A DNA stretch of 12,591 nt from contig VKHC01000389.1 in the NCBI GenBank assembly GCA_015143735.1, positions 1 to 12,591 on the forward strand, in the 5' to 3' direction. The position numbers and the translations under genes were made by a program. Under the pieces are notes generated by a model. It made no database searches and had not been told where the DNA came from. It saw only the letters and a program-made list of their open reading frames with translations. Below, one piece after another: positions 1 through 9,594 of this stretch. The number at the start of each line of letters is the position of its first letter. Position 1 is the first letter of the stretch. The DNA is from Synura sp. LO234KE. Lineage: Eukaryota > Sar > Synurophyceae > Synurales > Mallomonadaceae.

Positions 1-75
1 GAAACTGACCAGAATTCGAGTAGAAAAATACAAAGATGTGGATCGGGACGAAAACCGCCACACGTTTTTAAAACT
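1..75 (+). repeat. Leader repeat, copy 1 (retroelement-associated)
   Basis: Bases 34-68 are identical, over 35 nt, to the reverse complement of 7336-7370, and match 11476-11508 with a few changes. Bases to the left (from about 17, core GAGTAGAAAAAT) also resemble the other two copies. In copies 2 and 3 this block sits just upstream of an RNase H-type retroelement reading frame. Here the sequence to the right of about 75 becomes plain AT-rich DNA with no recognisable coding remnant, so this is a solo or heavily truncated copy. Its left boundary is outside the window. Confidence 0.75.
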
Positions 76-1146
76 ACCCTTTGGCGAATAGTGGATGGTT
101 ATTTGCTTAGTACTTAGTCTAGTTAGGATGATGTGTTGACTTACCGTCAAACTTTTCGTGTATTTCCTTTCTCTTCCTCGTAATAACTTATATTATCAGC
201 AAATTAGAATACTATGAGGTTATTGAAAGATGTTGAAAATTTGATATCGCTCATGGAGACTGTGTATAAGGTACAGAGAAAGGTTCCAAACAGTAGACTA
301 ATTAATTAACTGATTGTGTGCCGAAGTAAGTTGAAAAAGATATGAATCCAAGGGACGCACGAAAATTCTGTATGTACAATAATCGTAGATTCAACAAACG
401 TGATAGGATACGTGTTTACAATTATGTAGCGTGTTAGTAAATAAATAGAATCTCCTTGAAGCAACTTGAGTTCGTAAATAAATAATATCTCCGGTATATC
501 GTGGCAATTCGTAGAATTGAGTAAGGCTACATTTTCAAGCTAGAAATCCAGTAAAGGATGTACCCCGATAATCATATAGTAATTTATTGCTAGGAAGGGC
601 GAAAAACCAAGTGAAAAGCACCGGCGCAACCCGACGAAACTATCAAATAGAAACCACTGAGTAGTCACCTAGAATATAAGGTTAGGTAGTAGAATAAGGC
701 TTGAGCGGCGTAGAATCTTCAACAACTCAGGCGTCTGTCCAGGAAATCCCATTCAGAGCAAGTTGGCAGCCTTGGGTTCTCACTCCTCCTGTCTGTTGAG
801 GAAGCACTATGTGCTTGAGCTGAAGATAATCTCAAAAATAAAGACGCGAATATAACACATTCAAGCTGTTGTTAAATAAGACGGATAGCTTCCGTCCGTA
901 TATACATCACCTGTACAAATACACACGTGGCAGAATGATGAACCAAGAAATCCTCAGTCAACGCCAAGGTTAATTCCTCCTACAGTACATTCTAGCATCA
1001 TTCAAGTTTTTTGTATTAGTTCAATTTAGCCTTTACAGAGTTCAGCCATACATTTTCAACTTATATTATATTCCAATCTTTGAATTAAATTTCTAAAATT
1101 GCGCCTCCTATATATCTCAGCTATCTAGATTTGGAGCTCTAAACCA
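76..1146. other. AT-rich stretch without a recognisable gene
   Basis: About 1.07 kb of AT-rich sequence. I see no long open frame, no recognisable protein motif, no tRNA-like fold and no tandem array. It may be intergenic DNA or old transposon debris. Confidence 0.5.
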
Positions 1147-1524
1147 TTAGATAGATTCCTCGAAAACTAAGAACTGGACTGATAATAGCTTAGGCGAGCA
1201 GGAAAAGATCACCATTTCCGTCATATAATGGATTGGTGACGAGAAAACAAAGTATATGTTCAATCCTGAAAGAGTTGAGTTCTGGGCGAAAGAGCTCATA
1301 AGCGCGGTGCGCAACTTAAACTGCTGAATCCCATGCACGGAAATGATGAATGCATGGATGAAATAAGAAAAAATTACTGCGAAGCAGTTCCGTAATGAGC
1401 GAGAAATATTTTTCTAACTTGATGGACTCCCCTCGCTCACCATCTGCTCTCTCCGCAAACGTGCTGTATCCAAGACGAAGTCCCCTACAAAATAGGAATA
1501 AACTGAGTGCTTTCGGGAATAGTT

Positions 1525-1761
1525 TCAGATGATGTATAAATCTTCCATAGTTTCCACAACATAACGTACCATGGCCACATATATTTGGTCACCGGAATGC
1601 TGAAAAGTGTCATTAGTACACCAGGCTGCAGTCCCTCCAGTGAACAAGAAATCCACGAGGGTACGGATGACAACAGATTCCGTTGAAATATTATCATCTG
1701 CCGGTAAAATAGAAAAATTGGTTACCTTTATTACCACATCATCCCGGAATTCCTTCTGAAT
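1525..1761 (-). pseudogene. Harbinger/PIF-like transposase remnant
   Basis: A minus-strand frame, open from 1761 with no ATG at its start and stopped at 1525, encodes about 78 residues. The pattern resembles the N-terminal helix-turn-helix region of HARBI1/PIF-type transposases. An Ile/Leu-rich helix (VVIRTLVDFLFTGG) is followed by FQHSGDQIYVAMVRYVVETM (F codon near 1605). Many Harbinger transposases have F-x-x-S-G-x-T/I-I-x-x-x-F-x-x-V-L at this place. Further down the minus strand, another frame near 1480-1450 reads FVLDTARL, at about the spacing expected for the family's ALDGTHI motif. A third frame near 1290 reads SFAQN, where SQN is expected. These are short, frame-broken likenesses, so the call is tentative. 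I saw no terminal inverted repeats or target-site duplication. It could also be a chance resemblance. Confidence 0.4.
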
Positions 1762-2221
1762 TTATTTGTGAACTTAAACGAATATGGATGTAAGTGCCGT
1801 GCTGGTATCATATACTTCTCTGTGCAACACCGTACATATCTTAAGATCTTATCGCTATTGGAGTCAAATGAATAATCACTATGTTTCCCTGAATCCAGTT
1901 TTCCAAAACCAGGTGTAGATTGAAATATGTAGATTGAAATATATTTTAGCGAGTTTCCATCTCCAAACTCACCTTACCCAAGAAAATCTCCAGACTAATG
2001 ATATTATAGACTAAGAAGGACACAAGCAAAACGCATTACTCGTCGCTTTATTCCAAACACCAACTTATATTAAACATTCATGACTCTCCGGATTTGCAGC
2101 CACTCTATTCCAGTAATTAGTAAACAGGTCGGAAAAAAATAAAATGAATTTATTTTCAAAAATTATCTTATTTTTAACTATGAAGTTTGAACATAATCAT
2201 ACATACTACTTTTGATAAATT
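1762..2221. other. AT-rich 5' flank of the RING gene
   Basis: AT-rich sequence directly upstream of the ATG at 2222, with runs of A and T around 2130-2180. The promoter of the downstream gene should lie here, but I cannot single out a TATA box or other element among many AT-rich strings. No coding remnant is recognised. Confidence 0.45.
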
Positions 2222-5200
2222 ATGTTGTTACTATATTCAATTCTGTCATCCATTTATATTTGGTACGCAAATTCGTTATCTACCTCTGCTCAGGGCATAT
2301 TATTTGTTGAAGGAAATGTGGGAGAGAGTCCTATTGAAACGTGTATGCGTTCAAATTTAGTACCTACAGAAATATTTTTGTCATCCTGTGCGCGGAAACA
2401 CAACCGCATCAATGTATGGCAACATTCCTCGAATCATTCGCGCATTTTCAATCTATCCGGGTGTTGTGAACCTGGACTTTGGTGTCAAGGAAAATATTGC
2501 GAAACGAACTCCTTAGGATCACATTTTCATAATCTTGGCTGGCTTTTTAACCAAGGCATCTCACCGGTGTATTCTTGTAAATATGGGGATGAGAAATCGG
2601 TGATTTCTACAAGTATTACTTTAGTTTCACAATCAAAACAAGTTTTGCAAGTGACAGGAGATAGAAGTGCTTTTTTGCCAGCGGAAAGCATTAACTCCAT
2701 AAATATATTAGGAGAGTATTGTGGACGTGTACAACAATGTTCTGCCGTTTGCCAAAGATGTGACTACGATGATTGTCCATTGGGGAGCATTTGTCTCACC
2801 CACGGCGCTGGTGAGATCAGTTCATGTTTTAGTTTTTGTGCAGGACCTATGGATCGCTCGTGTCCTTGTGGGACGATTTGTGAACGAGTAGATTTCGCGG
2901 ATACTTCTACACTACCCTGGTCTTTCTACTCCATTCATATTTGCACACCGAAAAGTTTGGCTGCAGGGAAAAACCCCTGTGCCAGTTATGATATTATATT
3001 GCAATGCGAAGCCTCGCCACAGCTGTACACAGCCTTATATCAACTTAAAGTTGAAGCAAGTACTTTAGAGAATACTGCTGCAGTTCGCTTATATTACAAT
3101 GAAAACCTGAACGTGTCTATCACCACTTCTAGTAAATATATTCGAACCCAAAGAAACGAGTTGTCATTCAGCACTCATGTGAACTGCTCGCGCTCAGCGG
3201 ACTGCCATGACGGCAATATCTGCACGGCGGGTTCATGTGACAACGTCACGCACCAATGCGTCTATAAGAACATGCGGCAGTGTCATTCCATGTCTGCTCT
3301 GGTGACCGATCAACAAACAAACTTTGTTTACCTGACAAAGTACTTCTCGAAGAACCACCAGAGGCAGACCTTGTTCTCAGAGTATTTGCGGTCTCAAGGC
3401 ACTCAGTCCTCTATTTCCCACATCGACGACTTCCCCTACACTACCATTCCTGATCTGGGCTTCGAGTTCCCGTACTTTGGAAATCTCATCCACTCTGCCG
3501 CCTTGCAGCCCAACGGTTTCGTCTTGCTCCCACCCTACCACCAGTGCTCTGGAGAGTACAATAGCGTGAAGGTGAGACTGACGGTGAATGGCATGTGTTT
3601 TTATGACTGCAAGAAGTAAGATTATAGAAAAGTGTGAGATATATAAGTGGAGATCTTCTGGACTCCCTCCTAATCTAATGTTTGTTTCACCTTCCGTGTC
3701 TGAGAAATTTGACAGTGGGTGGTTGCAATTAAGAAACCCAAAAATAAAAATCCACTTAAATTTATTTGTAGTGCACCCACCAATCCGCTTGTACGACTGT
3801 TTTCAGTCGCGCATCATAACTCTCTACAGCCCTCCCCGCCTCCCCGCTTCTCCACCAATTACCTTCCTTCACCTTCGCCGCCTATTGCCCTCCACGCTCC
3901 TCTCCCCTCCCTTAGTGCATCGTATACTCCACCTCGGCGAATATCCTCTCTCTGTGGGCCAACGACTGGGACCCCTCCAACAGCCCCGCCACGGTCTACT
4001 ACTTTCATCAGCGCCAAGGACAAGTGCCACTCTCCCATAACGGGACTTCACCACTCTATGACGTGGACGCAGACGCGCTACACGTGCTGTTCTATCGCGT
4101 GACTCCGTACCAAGGCGTGGGGGCCGTGGTGAATGACAGCGAGTTCAATACCTTTGCCGTCTCCATCTACAGCGACGGGTGAGTGCGCACAATTGTGTCA
4201 AACCCACGCCACGCCACCCGCCAGATATCGTCTCCGTTAGGTAACATCGCCTCCACTGCGCCTCCCGCCTCTCCCTCTTTAGGTCAATTCGCATGGGTTA
4301 TCACACTGTGCGCTCCCCGGTGAGCTCTGACGGCGTGTTCGGCTTGTTCGGGTCCCGGGCTTCCCAGACTCTTCGGACAGCCACAAGGTACAATTACGCG
4401 GGTGTGCCAGCGAACCTCATCGCCGACGGTGTAGACGCCGTCTTTTGCTACGTCTCGGCTCTGGCTTGTCCCGTCCGGGCTTGTGTCTATCCGGGAACCA
4501 CGTTGGACATATTGTGGAGAAGCAGGACGTGCCTCGCGATGGGTGTGGAGAATCTCAACATAACCTGTGAGTGGGCCGGAGGGGCCACCTCTACCTCCCC
4601 GCAAATCACCACTCTGGACGGCCGTCCTGGACTATCTTGTCCTGTACCGGAATTAAATGTCCCGGACGACTCACTCGTCACCGTCAATATCCGAGCGTCT
4701 TTCCCGCTCACAGAGGGCGCGGGCGAAAGTGAATTGCCGGACCCAAACGATTACTTCCATATGATCCACGGAGCAATGAGGCACGACGGAGAAATCGCCA
4801 TGACGTATGTCATGGTAAAGTACTTCCGGTCTTCTGACACTCACCAGAGTTGTGGTTGCGATGCCCTCGAGTACGCGGACGTGGGCGGAAGGCCACAGAC
4901 CTGTGACTCCTGTCTCGTCTGTGGCGGGGATGGTTCCACTGTGGACTGCAACGGAGATTGCTTTGGAGTGGCCTACGAAGACACCTGTGGTCATTGCGCC
5001 GGAGGACTCAGCCGCACTGTACCAAGAGAGACCTGCGACTATATCCCCTCCAACAACGCGTTTTCGTTTGGACTCTTCTCAGAGGCGATTGTACTCGTCC
5101 TGGTCACGTGCTGCCTCACATTGGCCTTCTCCGTATTTGTCTGGGCGTTCAGGGTTGTGATAAGTGAAACCCTACAGATTCGACACGCCGCCGCGCTGGG

Positions 5201-6095
5201 CACGGGAATGAGAGTAGCCCATCCGTACCTCCCTCCGGGATTAACAGAGGAACAGCGGGTGGGCCTGGGGGAGTTCGTGATGGAACTGTCTGAACACCAA
5301 ACTCAACGGCTCATAATTGCGAACGAACCATCCGGCGAGTGTGCAATGGAGGGAAAATTGTCCCAGAACGAGGAGTCGAGTGAGCAGGAGGTGGGGCCTG
5401 GGCCTGGTGTAAGCAAAAGGTCGGAGTCGGCGTTCGAATGCCCCATATGTCTGGTGACCTTCTCGAATGGCGATCGCTGTCGACGGCTTCCCCCGCCCTG
5501 CGAGCACGTCTTTCACAAGGAGTGTATTGACACGTGGTTCCAGTCCTCCGTTCTGTGTCCGATGTGTAAGAGATCTGTTCGAGAGTTGCGACAGCAGGTG
5601 AGCCGCGTAGATCCTGATCCAGTCCCCGGCGGTGCGTACCGACAGGCAGCGTATCTTGCAATCTTTGCGCCACACGAGTTACCTTCCTCCGTCGTTCCTG
5701 TCCCTGCCACGTCCACCGCTGATACAGGCGCAGACAGGTCTTGGATGAGCGCGTCCTTCGGCAGACTAGAGATCAGTGGACCAGGAGCGTCCTCTGCCGC
5801 GGGAGACTTTGATTCGCTCGCTCGCAATGTCCGGGGAGAGCGCGAGCGAGTTTCAGTGTCTTTTCCCTCTGAACCAGTGGTAATGCACACGCGCGCTTGG
5901 GGATTACAGTTCCCTGTCCTCTCTACTTTGAGGCTACGGGGATCGACCCCAGCCAATCAGGGTGAAGGCGGTCGTGATGGAATTACTACAGCTGCTGCTG
6001 CCATCGGGGAGGACTCGGGGAGCGGCCGGGAGGATGAACAGGAAGGGGCGAACGACAGTCTTCTTCATGCACATGAGAGGCATGGTTCTAGTTAG
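2222..6095 (+). CDS. Receptor-like single-pass membrane RING-H2 E3 ubiquitin ligase (three exons)
   Basis: Exons 2222-3571, 3916-4178 and 4283-6095 join in frame (phase 0, then phase 2) into 1141 codons plus a stop. Residues 1-25 look like a signal peptide (MLLLYSILSSIYIWYA core). Cys-rich segments lie at about 81-93, 167-241 and 322-354, the last with a CxxxxDCHDGNxCTxGxC pattern. A nidogen-like domain begins near 401 (GFEFPYFG, QPNGFVLLPP) and continues into exon 2 (LWANDWDPS, VYYFHQ); this continuity supports the splice sites. Residues 550-720 look like an IPT-type Ig-like fold. Residues 728-776 form a CGC...CLVCGGDGSTVDCNGDCFG Cys module. One membrane helix spans about 804-831. The cytosolic RING-H2 has ligands C924, C927, C944, H946, H949, C952, C963 and C966, the C3H2C3 spacing typical of E3 ligases that bind E2~ubiquitin. 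The RING family and topology follow from these residues; ligand and substrate are unknown. The first 315 codons are AT-rich and the rest GC-rich. Confidence 0.85.
3572..3915 (+). other. Intron 1 of the RING gene (GT-AG, 344 nt)
   Basis: The donor is AAG|GTGAGA and the acceptor lies in a strongly pyrimidine-rich tract ending CCCTCCCTTAG|TGC. Exon 1 ends on a full codon and exon 2 starts on one. The join restores the nidogen-like run: a Cys and AsnGly loop in exon 1, LWANDWDPS in exon 2. If unspliced, the frame of exon 1 runs 15 more codons to a TAA at 3617-3619. That would give a 465-residue secreted product without the membrane helix or RING. Confidence 0.8.
4179..4282 (+). other. Intron 2 of the RING gene (GT-AG, 104 nt)
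   Basis: The donor is GACGG|GTGAGT, a near-perfect consensus, and the acceptor is CTCCCTCTTTAG|GTCAATTCG after a pyrimidine-rich run. A Gly codon is split two bases plus one across the join. The protein reads on as SIYSDG-SIRMGYHT, the pattern expected inside this extracellular domain. The ATG at 4293 inside exon 3 is therefore an internal Met and not a start. Confidence 0.85.
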
Positions 6096-6334
6096 TTATT
6101 TTTGGTATATTCGTTTTCATAGTACAGGGCGTATAAAATATTTTTGGTGAACGCGATTCAGTTTCTTAAGCAATAACTGATAAAGTCACAACCTTACGAG
6201 AATGCCTTTTTAACGGCTTTTTAAATCCTCTGGAATTTCCGGGAAATCTTGTTGTTAATTTACTGTGAGGTCAGAGGTAGAAGGAACTAACACTCAAGTG
6301 AGATCAGGAAACCGCACCCCAACCGAAGCAACCA
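6096..6334. other. 3' flank of the RING gene
   Basis: AT-rich sequence after the stop at 6093-6095. There is an AT-rich string around 6130-6145 (TATAAAATATTTTTGG), but I see no unambiguous AATAAA polyadenylation signal. The minus-strand retroelement tail ends somewhere near its right side. No coding sequence is recognised. Confidence 0.45.
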
Positions 6335-6440
6335 CTCGTCCCCATGTACCAAATGGCAAGAAGCCCGTGATGATAGGGAGCTCCGGGTGCCTACACCCGG
6401 AGGAAACATCAGTTAGCGCCCTACTGCATCCCCAAAGGCC
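6335..6440 (-). repeat. 3' tail repeat of element copy 2
   Basis: On the minus strand the tail starts with the codons for GDAVGR and a TAA (6415-6413) and runs to about 6335. The 17 nt CTTGCCATTTGGTACAT (minus strand, about 6360-6344) occurs identically on the plus strand near 9669-9685. A diverged version (TTTGTCAGTTGGCCCGTGGG) is at about 10259-10278. In all three copies it follows a CACGGG or CACGTG and precedes a G run. This looks like a conserved 3' untranslated region. Confidence 0.75.
6381..6402 (-). other. Perfect 9-bp hairpin in the 3' tail
   Basis: CTCCGGGTG at 6381-6389 is exactly reverse-complementary to CACCCGGAG at 6394-6402, with a 4-base loop. It lies 11 nt after the stop codon of copy 2 on the element strand. 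Some non-LTR retroelements use a 3' UTR stem-loop for recognition by their reverse transcriptase. Whether this one does is inference. Confidence 0.6.
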
Positions 6441-6660
6441 TCGCGAGAGACAGGTGTACAACGAGAGCGGGCGCGCACGGCAGGCTGTAGCAATACGCAG
6501 AATCACAGCATCACGGTGAGGAGGCAAAATGTAGTGAGTCACAGGCAATATACAGGGATACCGGTCACGGCCCCGGGACAGGGCCGGCAACGCTCTCGGG
6601 GAGAGGATTCGAGGGGGTGGAGACACAAGGACGCCGAGGGCAATGGGAGGAAAGCAGAGA
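6413..6660 (-). pseudogene. C-terminal extension after RNase H, copy 2 (decayed)
   Basis: Downstream of the RNase H end, minus-strand DNA resembles plus-strand 9290-9594 in order. Shared points are CGAATCCTCT in both, a TTGCCTC run, GGCCTTTGGGGATGCA against GGCCCTTGGATGCA, and GGGGATnnnGTAG followed within a few bases by a TAA. The final residues read GDAVGR here and VGDIVAY in the 9592 copy. Reading frames are broken in both, so no function can be assigned. It shows that the element's protein extended well past the RNase H. Confidence 0.5.
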
Positions 6661-6688
6661 ACCTGCAACCGCACTGGAGGAGCCAGAG

Positions 6689-7326
6689 CTTCCTAGAGCC
6701 GTCAGTTTATCCGCTGCCTCGTTGCTCCGGGCTTCCGGGGTTGAGGCACCCGTGTGCGCTTTGATCCAGGATGTTGCCATGTCATGATGAGTGCGGACAT
6801 CCTGAAGAAGGCGACGGACGCGCAGAATGATTGCCTTGTTGCACCGAGCCTTGATAGAGTTCTTGTCAGCGACAAGGCGCACACAGTACTCTTTGTCGGT
6901 GATGAAGTTTATACGACTGCGAACGGGTGTAAAAGAGGTCCCATCGGAGTCCCGAATCCACTTAAGGGCATGGTAGAAGGGGCTAATTTCATCGGTGGTG
7001 TTGGGTGGACGAAGAGCCCCGATCCAGTCCGGATCGGACCGGTCGGTGACGACTGGTCCACAGAAGAAGCAGGGGGGGCGAAGGCCCGGGTAAGGTACAC
7101 GCCCCACCCGGCAGAGCCCGACGCCCGAGATGCCGAGCCGTCCGTGTACAGGACCACATCTGGGGAGGAAAGTGGAGTCTGACCAAGGGTGACTTGCTGG
7201 GCAACCTTCGAGTCTTGACCCGCTTTACATCGTCGCGTATCCCTAGGGTGTGCGGTTTGGCGTCTTTCCAGGAGGTATAGACACCCGGAACGTGACAAGC
7301 CGAACGTCGCAAAACTTTTTGGGTTC
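6689..7326 (-). pseudogene. Hybrid-binding domain plus RNase H, frameshifted
   Basis: Three minus-strand frames in sequence spell one protein. One gives EPKKFCDVRL (7326-7297). A second gives the hybrid-binding (caulimovirus viroplasmin-type) motif HVPGVYTSWKDAKPHTLGIR. A third gives TLGQTPLSSPDVVLYTDGS and AGWGVYL. Returning to another frame, GPVVTDRSDPDWIG follows, with TTDEISPFYHAL (E at about 6990-6988), FITDKEY (D at about 6897), SWIKAHTG (His at about 6756) and NEAADKL (Asp at about 6711). The four acidic positions and the His of RNase H are still present, so decay came mainly by small indels. At least three frameshifts are needed, one beside a run of seven G at 7072-7078. The product is non-functional as it stands. 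It is aligned by the intact frame at 12130-12591. Confidence 0.85.
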
Positions 7327-7548
7327 TTAGTTTAGAAAACGTGTGGCGGTTTTCGTCCCGATCCACATCTAAGATTTTTTCTCCTCCAGTTATGAGAGGT
7401 TTCGACTCAGAATTTGCCAAGAAGGTTTTAAATCTTTGTTATATACGCCTTTAAAATTTTGGTGGCTAAAGGCTCGGAAATACAGAGCTTCGAAAATCGA
7501 ACGCTTTAACTCGAAACCAAACCCCGAAACAGAATTTCAGAAAATTCC
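7327..7548 (-). repeat. Leader repeat, copy 2
   Basis: The core 7336-7370 is identical to 34-68 on the opposite strand. Further upstream on the minus strand (7383-7415), TTGGCAAATTCTGAGTCGAA matches TTGGCAATTCCTCCTGAGTCG near 11425. Weaker similarity continues to about 7548 (AATTTTCTGAAATTCTG against AAATTCCTGGCATTCTGG). The block ends in CTAAACTAAG just before the hybrid-binding domain remnant. Plus-strand reading frames across 7436-7624 are the complement of this repeat and are not genes. Confidence 0.7.
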
Positions 7549-7634
7549 GTTCAGCCTCAGGCAGATGAAGGAAAGTCTCCAAAAGAATTACCCACGGCCT
7601 GGATTACCGCTCCAAGCCATCTGAATCCTGATAG

Positions 7635-9594
7635 AGACAAATTTTTAATTTTTCAACACTTATTTCAGATCAAAAAATTGGTGTCATTCTTGATTCTGCA
7701 CCTCGGTTGCTTTTCGAAAAGCCAACAAATCAAGTCGTATTTCCCATGGCTGGACCTCATGCACTTAGCCAGCTCAACCCTGACCGAGACAAAATCTTTG
7801 GATTCTCAGTATCAAAAAACTTTCTGGGAGCTTCTGGGGCGAACACTTCTGCTGCAAATGGCTTTCAGTTTGGTGCCACGGCAAATATGAACGCCTCACA
7901 AGAATCATCCCCTGTCTCATATTCTGACGACGCTGCTTATCAGCAACATCTGCGACGTGTTCTCGATACGACTTTGAACCAAGGTTTGACAAATCATCAT
8001 AACCATGGTGGTTCTTCAGTAAATGGGCTGCTTTCAGAATCCTCAAAGACTATGAAAAATCCCACGGAACACCTCTTGACCTCTGCGCCTGCAGCGAGTC
8101 CTAGCGACAACTTCGAACCAGGATTTACACATGCAGAAAGACACGGGAAAAGGTAGTCAGCTAATTGCAGCGTTGCTTCCTCTCTGTCCCCAAGGAAAAC
8201 AGGATAGTAATATTCCTCTTGCGCAGCACGAGAAGACAGTCTAACCCCGCGCGACTGACCACGTTTTCCAGCCCGACCCGGAAATAAGTCCCCGTACCCG
8301 CGCGGCATGGGATAATCATCCGGACTGGGTTACACCTCATGAGTCGATCATCGCGGGAGCCACTGCAGCGGCTAGCTATAGTTACTCCTGCTGGGATGAG
8401 GCCGCACATGTCAAGCACCCCTGACATCCATCTGGGAGCATAATCGATTTCTTGCGGCCGAAAAGCTGAAGCCTTCACTTCTTTGGACGGCTCGGCTCAC
8501 CGATATGGATTACAACGAGCGAGTGTACTGCCGACAGCGTCATCTCTTCGAGAAGGCCTCCGGAAATCTTGGAGCTCCTCACATCACGAGACCCTGATTG
8601 AACAGATTTTGGAGGTCTTGCAGATCTCCGGAGTGGACCGCTGGGGCTGTCCCAACAATTTGAGAAACGGGATTCTTCCTCTGAGATAATCTATGTCAAA
8701 GAGGATTGGCTCTGCAGCTTTACCTTCAAGGTCACCTCATCGAGATTTGAACTGAAAGAAGATTTTTCCAGCCTCGATATCCGTGTCTCCCCTAAGTCAC
8801 TGATTGAGAAAATTCGCAGCGACGTGTTGCCGAACATCTTTCAGCCTTTCACGACGGCAGGCTCCCAAAAACACGACTACTTTCTTCTTGCTGCACTCCG
8901 AAGCATTGCGGATACCCAAGTCACGGTTCCAGTGGGTGGCTGGGTCATTTCTTCTTGGATCTAATGAATCGTCTCGAGAGCCTTTTCGAGTCCCATGGTC
9001 GAGTGCCGTGGGACGAACTCATTAATCCCTTGTGGGACAAACTTCTATCCTCTATGGAAGAAGCTTGGCTGGCCTTGTATTCCCGCTTCATACGTCCAGA
9101 CGAAGAGCGTCTTCCACTACCCTACAAGCTTGTAGACAGGGCGGAATCGCCATCGGGAGGCTATAGTGACGCTCCGCCATGGGCAACAGCGCCGCCTATT
9201 CCGACTCTCCCAATCCTGACCCCAGCTTTGGACTGCGCCATTTCTGCAAGCGTGCGAGTCGACGGAGGTACTGGTCTCTCCCTGGCGCTCCAGTCCCGCC
9301 TACAACGCTCTCCTGACTATCGTCGGCGTAACCCGCTTTCTTGCGTACGTGTCCCGAATCCTCTGAGGGACAAACGATCACCTGCCGCGGTCTCTTCCCC
9401 TAGCGTCTCCCTTTTCCCTGCGGCGATCAGTGTTCTACCCACTTGCCTCTCCTCTTGCCCAATTTCTTGCTGCTGCACGATTTTTCTTTGATTGCGCTCG
9501 CTATGCTACACTCATTTGTCTCCCCCGGCCCTTGGATGCATCTCCCTGGGTGGAGATTCCCCTTGCTTTAGTAGGGGATATTGTAGCGTACTAA
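7635..9594 (+). pseudogene. Decayed coding body of a second retroelement-like unit, family unknown
   Basis: Protein-like sequence runs through several frames. From 7635 to 8156 there is an open frame (first ATG at 7746, MAGPHALSQLNPDRDKIFGF), preceded at 7668 by a possible 3' splice site (CACTTATTTCAG). A second frame from about 8130 has a stop near 8242. MDYNERVYCRQRHLFEKASG starts at 8505, ETLIEQILEVLQISG lies near 8590, and EIIYVKEDWLCSFTFKV with VSPKSLIEKIRSDVLP spans 8683-8970. NRLESLFESHGRVPWDELIN starts at about 8962, and the end reads RPLDASPWVEIPLALVGDIVAY before the TAA at 9592-9594. At least four frame changes make it a pseudogene. I recognise no catalytic motif: no reverse transcriptase YxDD and no RNase H. 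The last 300 nt match the post-RNase H part of the copy at 6660-6413. A gag/ORF1-like protein is possible but unproven. Confidence 0.5.

Larger units (their letters stand above)
6335..7548 (-). mobile_element. Decayed retroelement copy 2 (leader, RNase H, C-terminal tail, 3' UTR)
   Basis: Read on the minus strand, the order is the leader block (7548-7327), a frameshifted hybrid-binding domain plus RNase H (7326-6689), a C-terminal extension ending in a TAA at 6415-6413, and a 3' UTR-like tail to about 6335. Each part is matched by another copy in the window: leader by 1-75 and 11311-11518, RNase H by 12130-12591, tail by 9545-9705 and 10125-10295. No reverse transcriptase is present, so this is a 5'-truncated or internally deleted copy. 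No poly(A) or target-site duplication is evident. Confidence 0.7.

Noticed and set aside
1147-1338. Minus-strand 63-residue frame as an independent gene
   Set aside because: It sits in AT-rich DNA with no start context or homology. At best it is part of the decayed transposase.
3588-4102. Overlapping plus-strand open frames across 3588-4102
   Set aside because: They cross intron 1 and are Pro/Ser-rich readings of its pyrimidine tract. The exon 2 frame (3916-4178) is a different one, supported by splice sites and domain continuity.
4293-4295. ATG at 4293 as the start of a separate 600-residue RING protein
   Set aside because: The coding sequence continues upstream through a good acceptor into exons 1 and 2. 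A start here would lack a signal peptide and cut the extracellular domain in half.
7436-7624. Small plus-strand frame as a gene
   Set aside because: It is the complement of the leader repeat of minus-strand copy 2, which is shared with 11311-11518.
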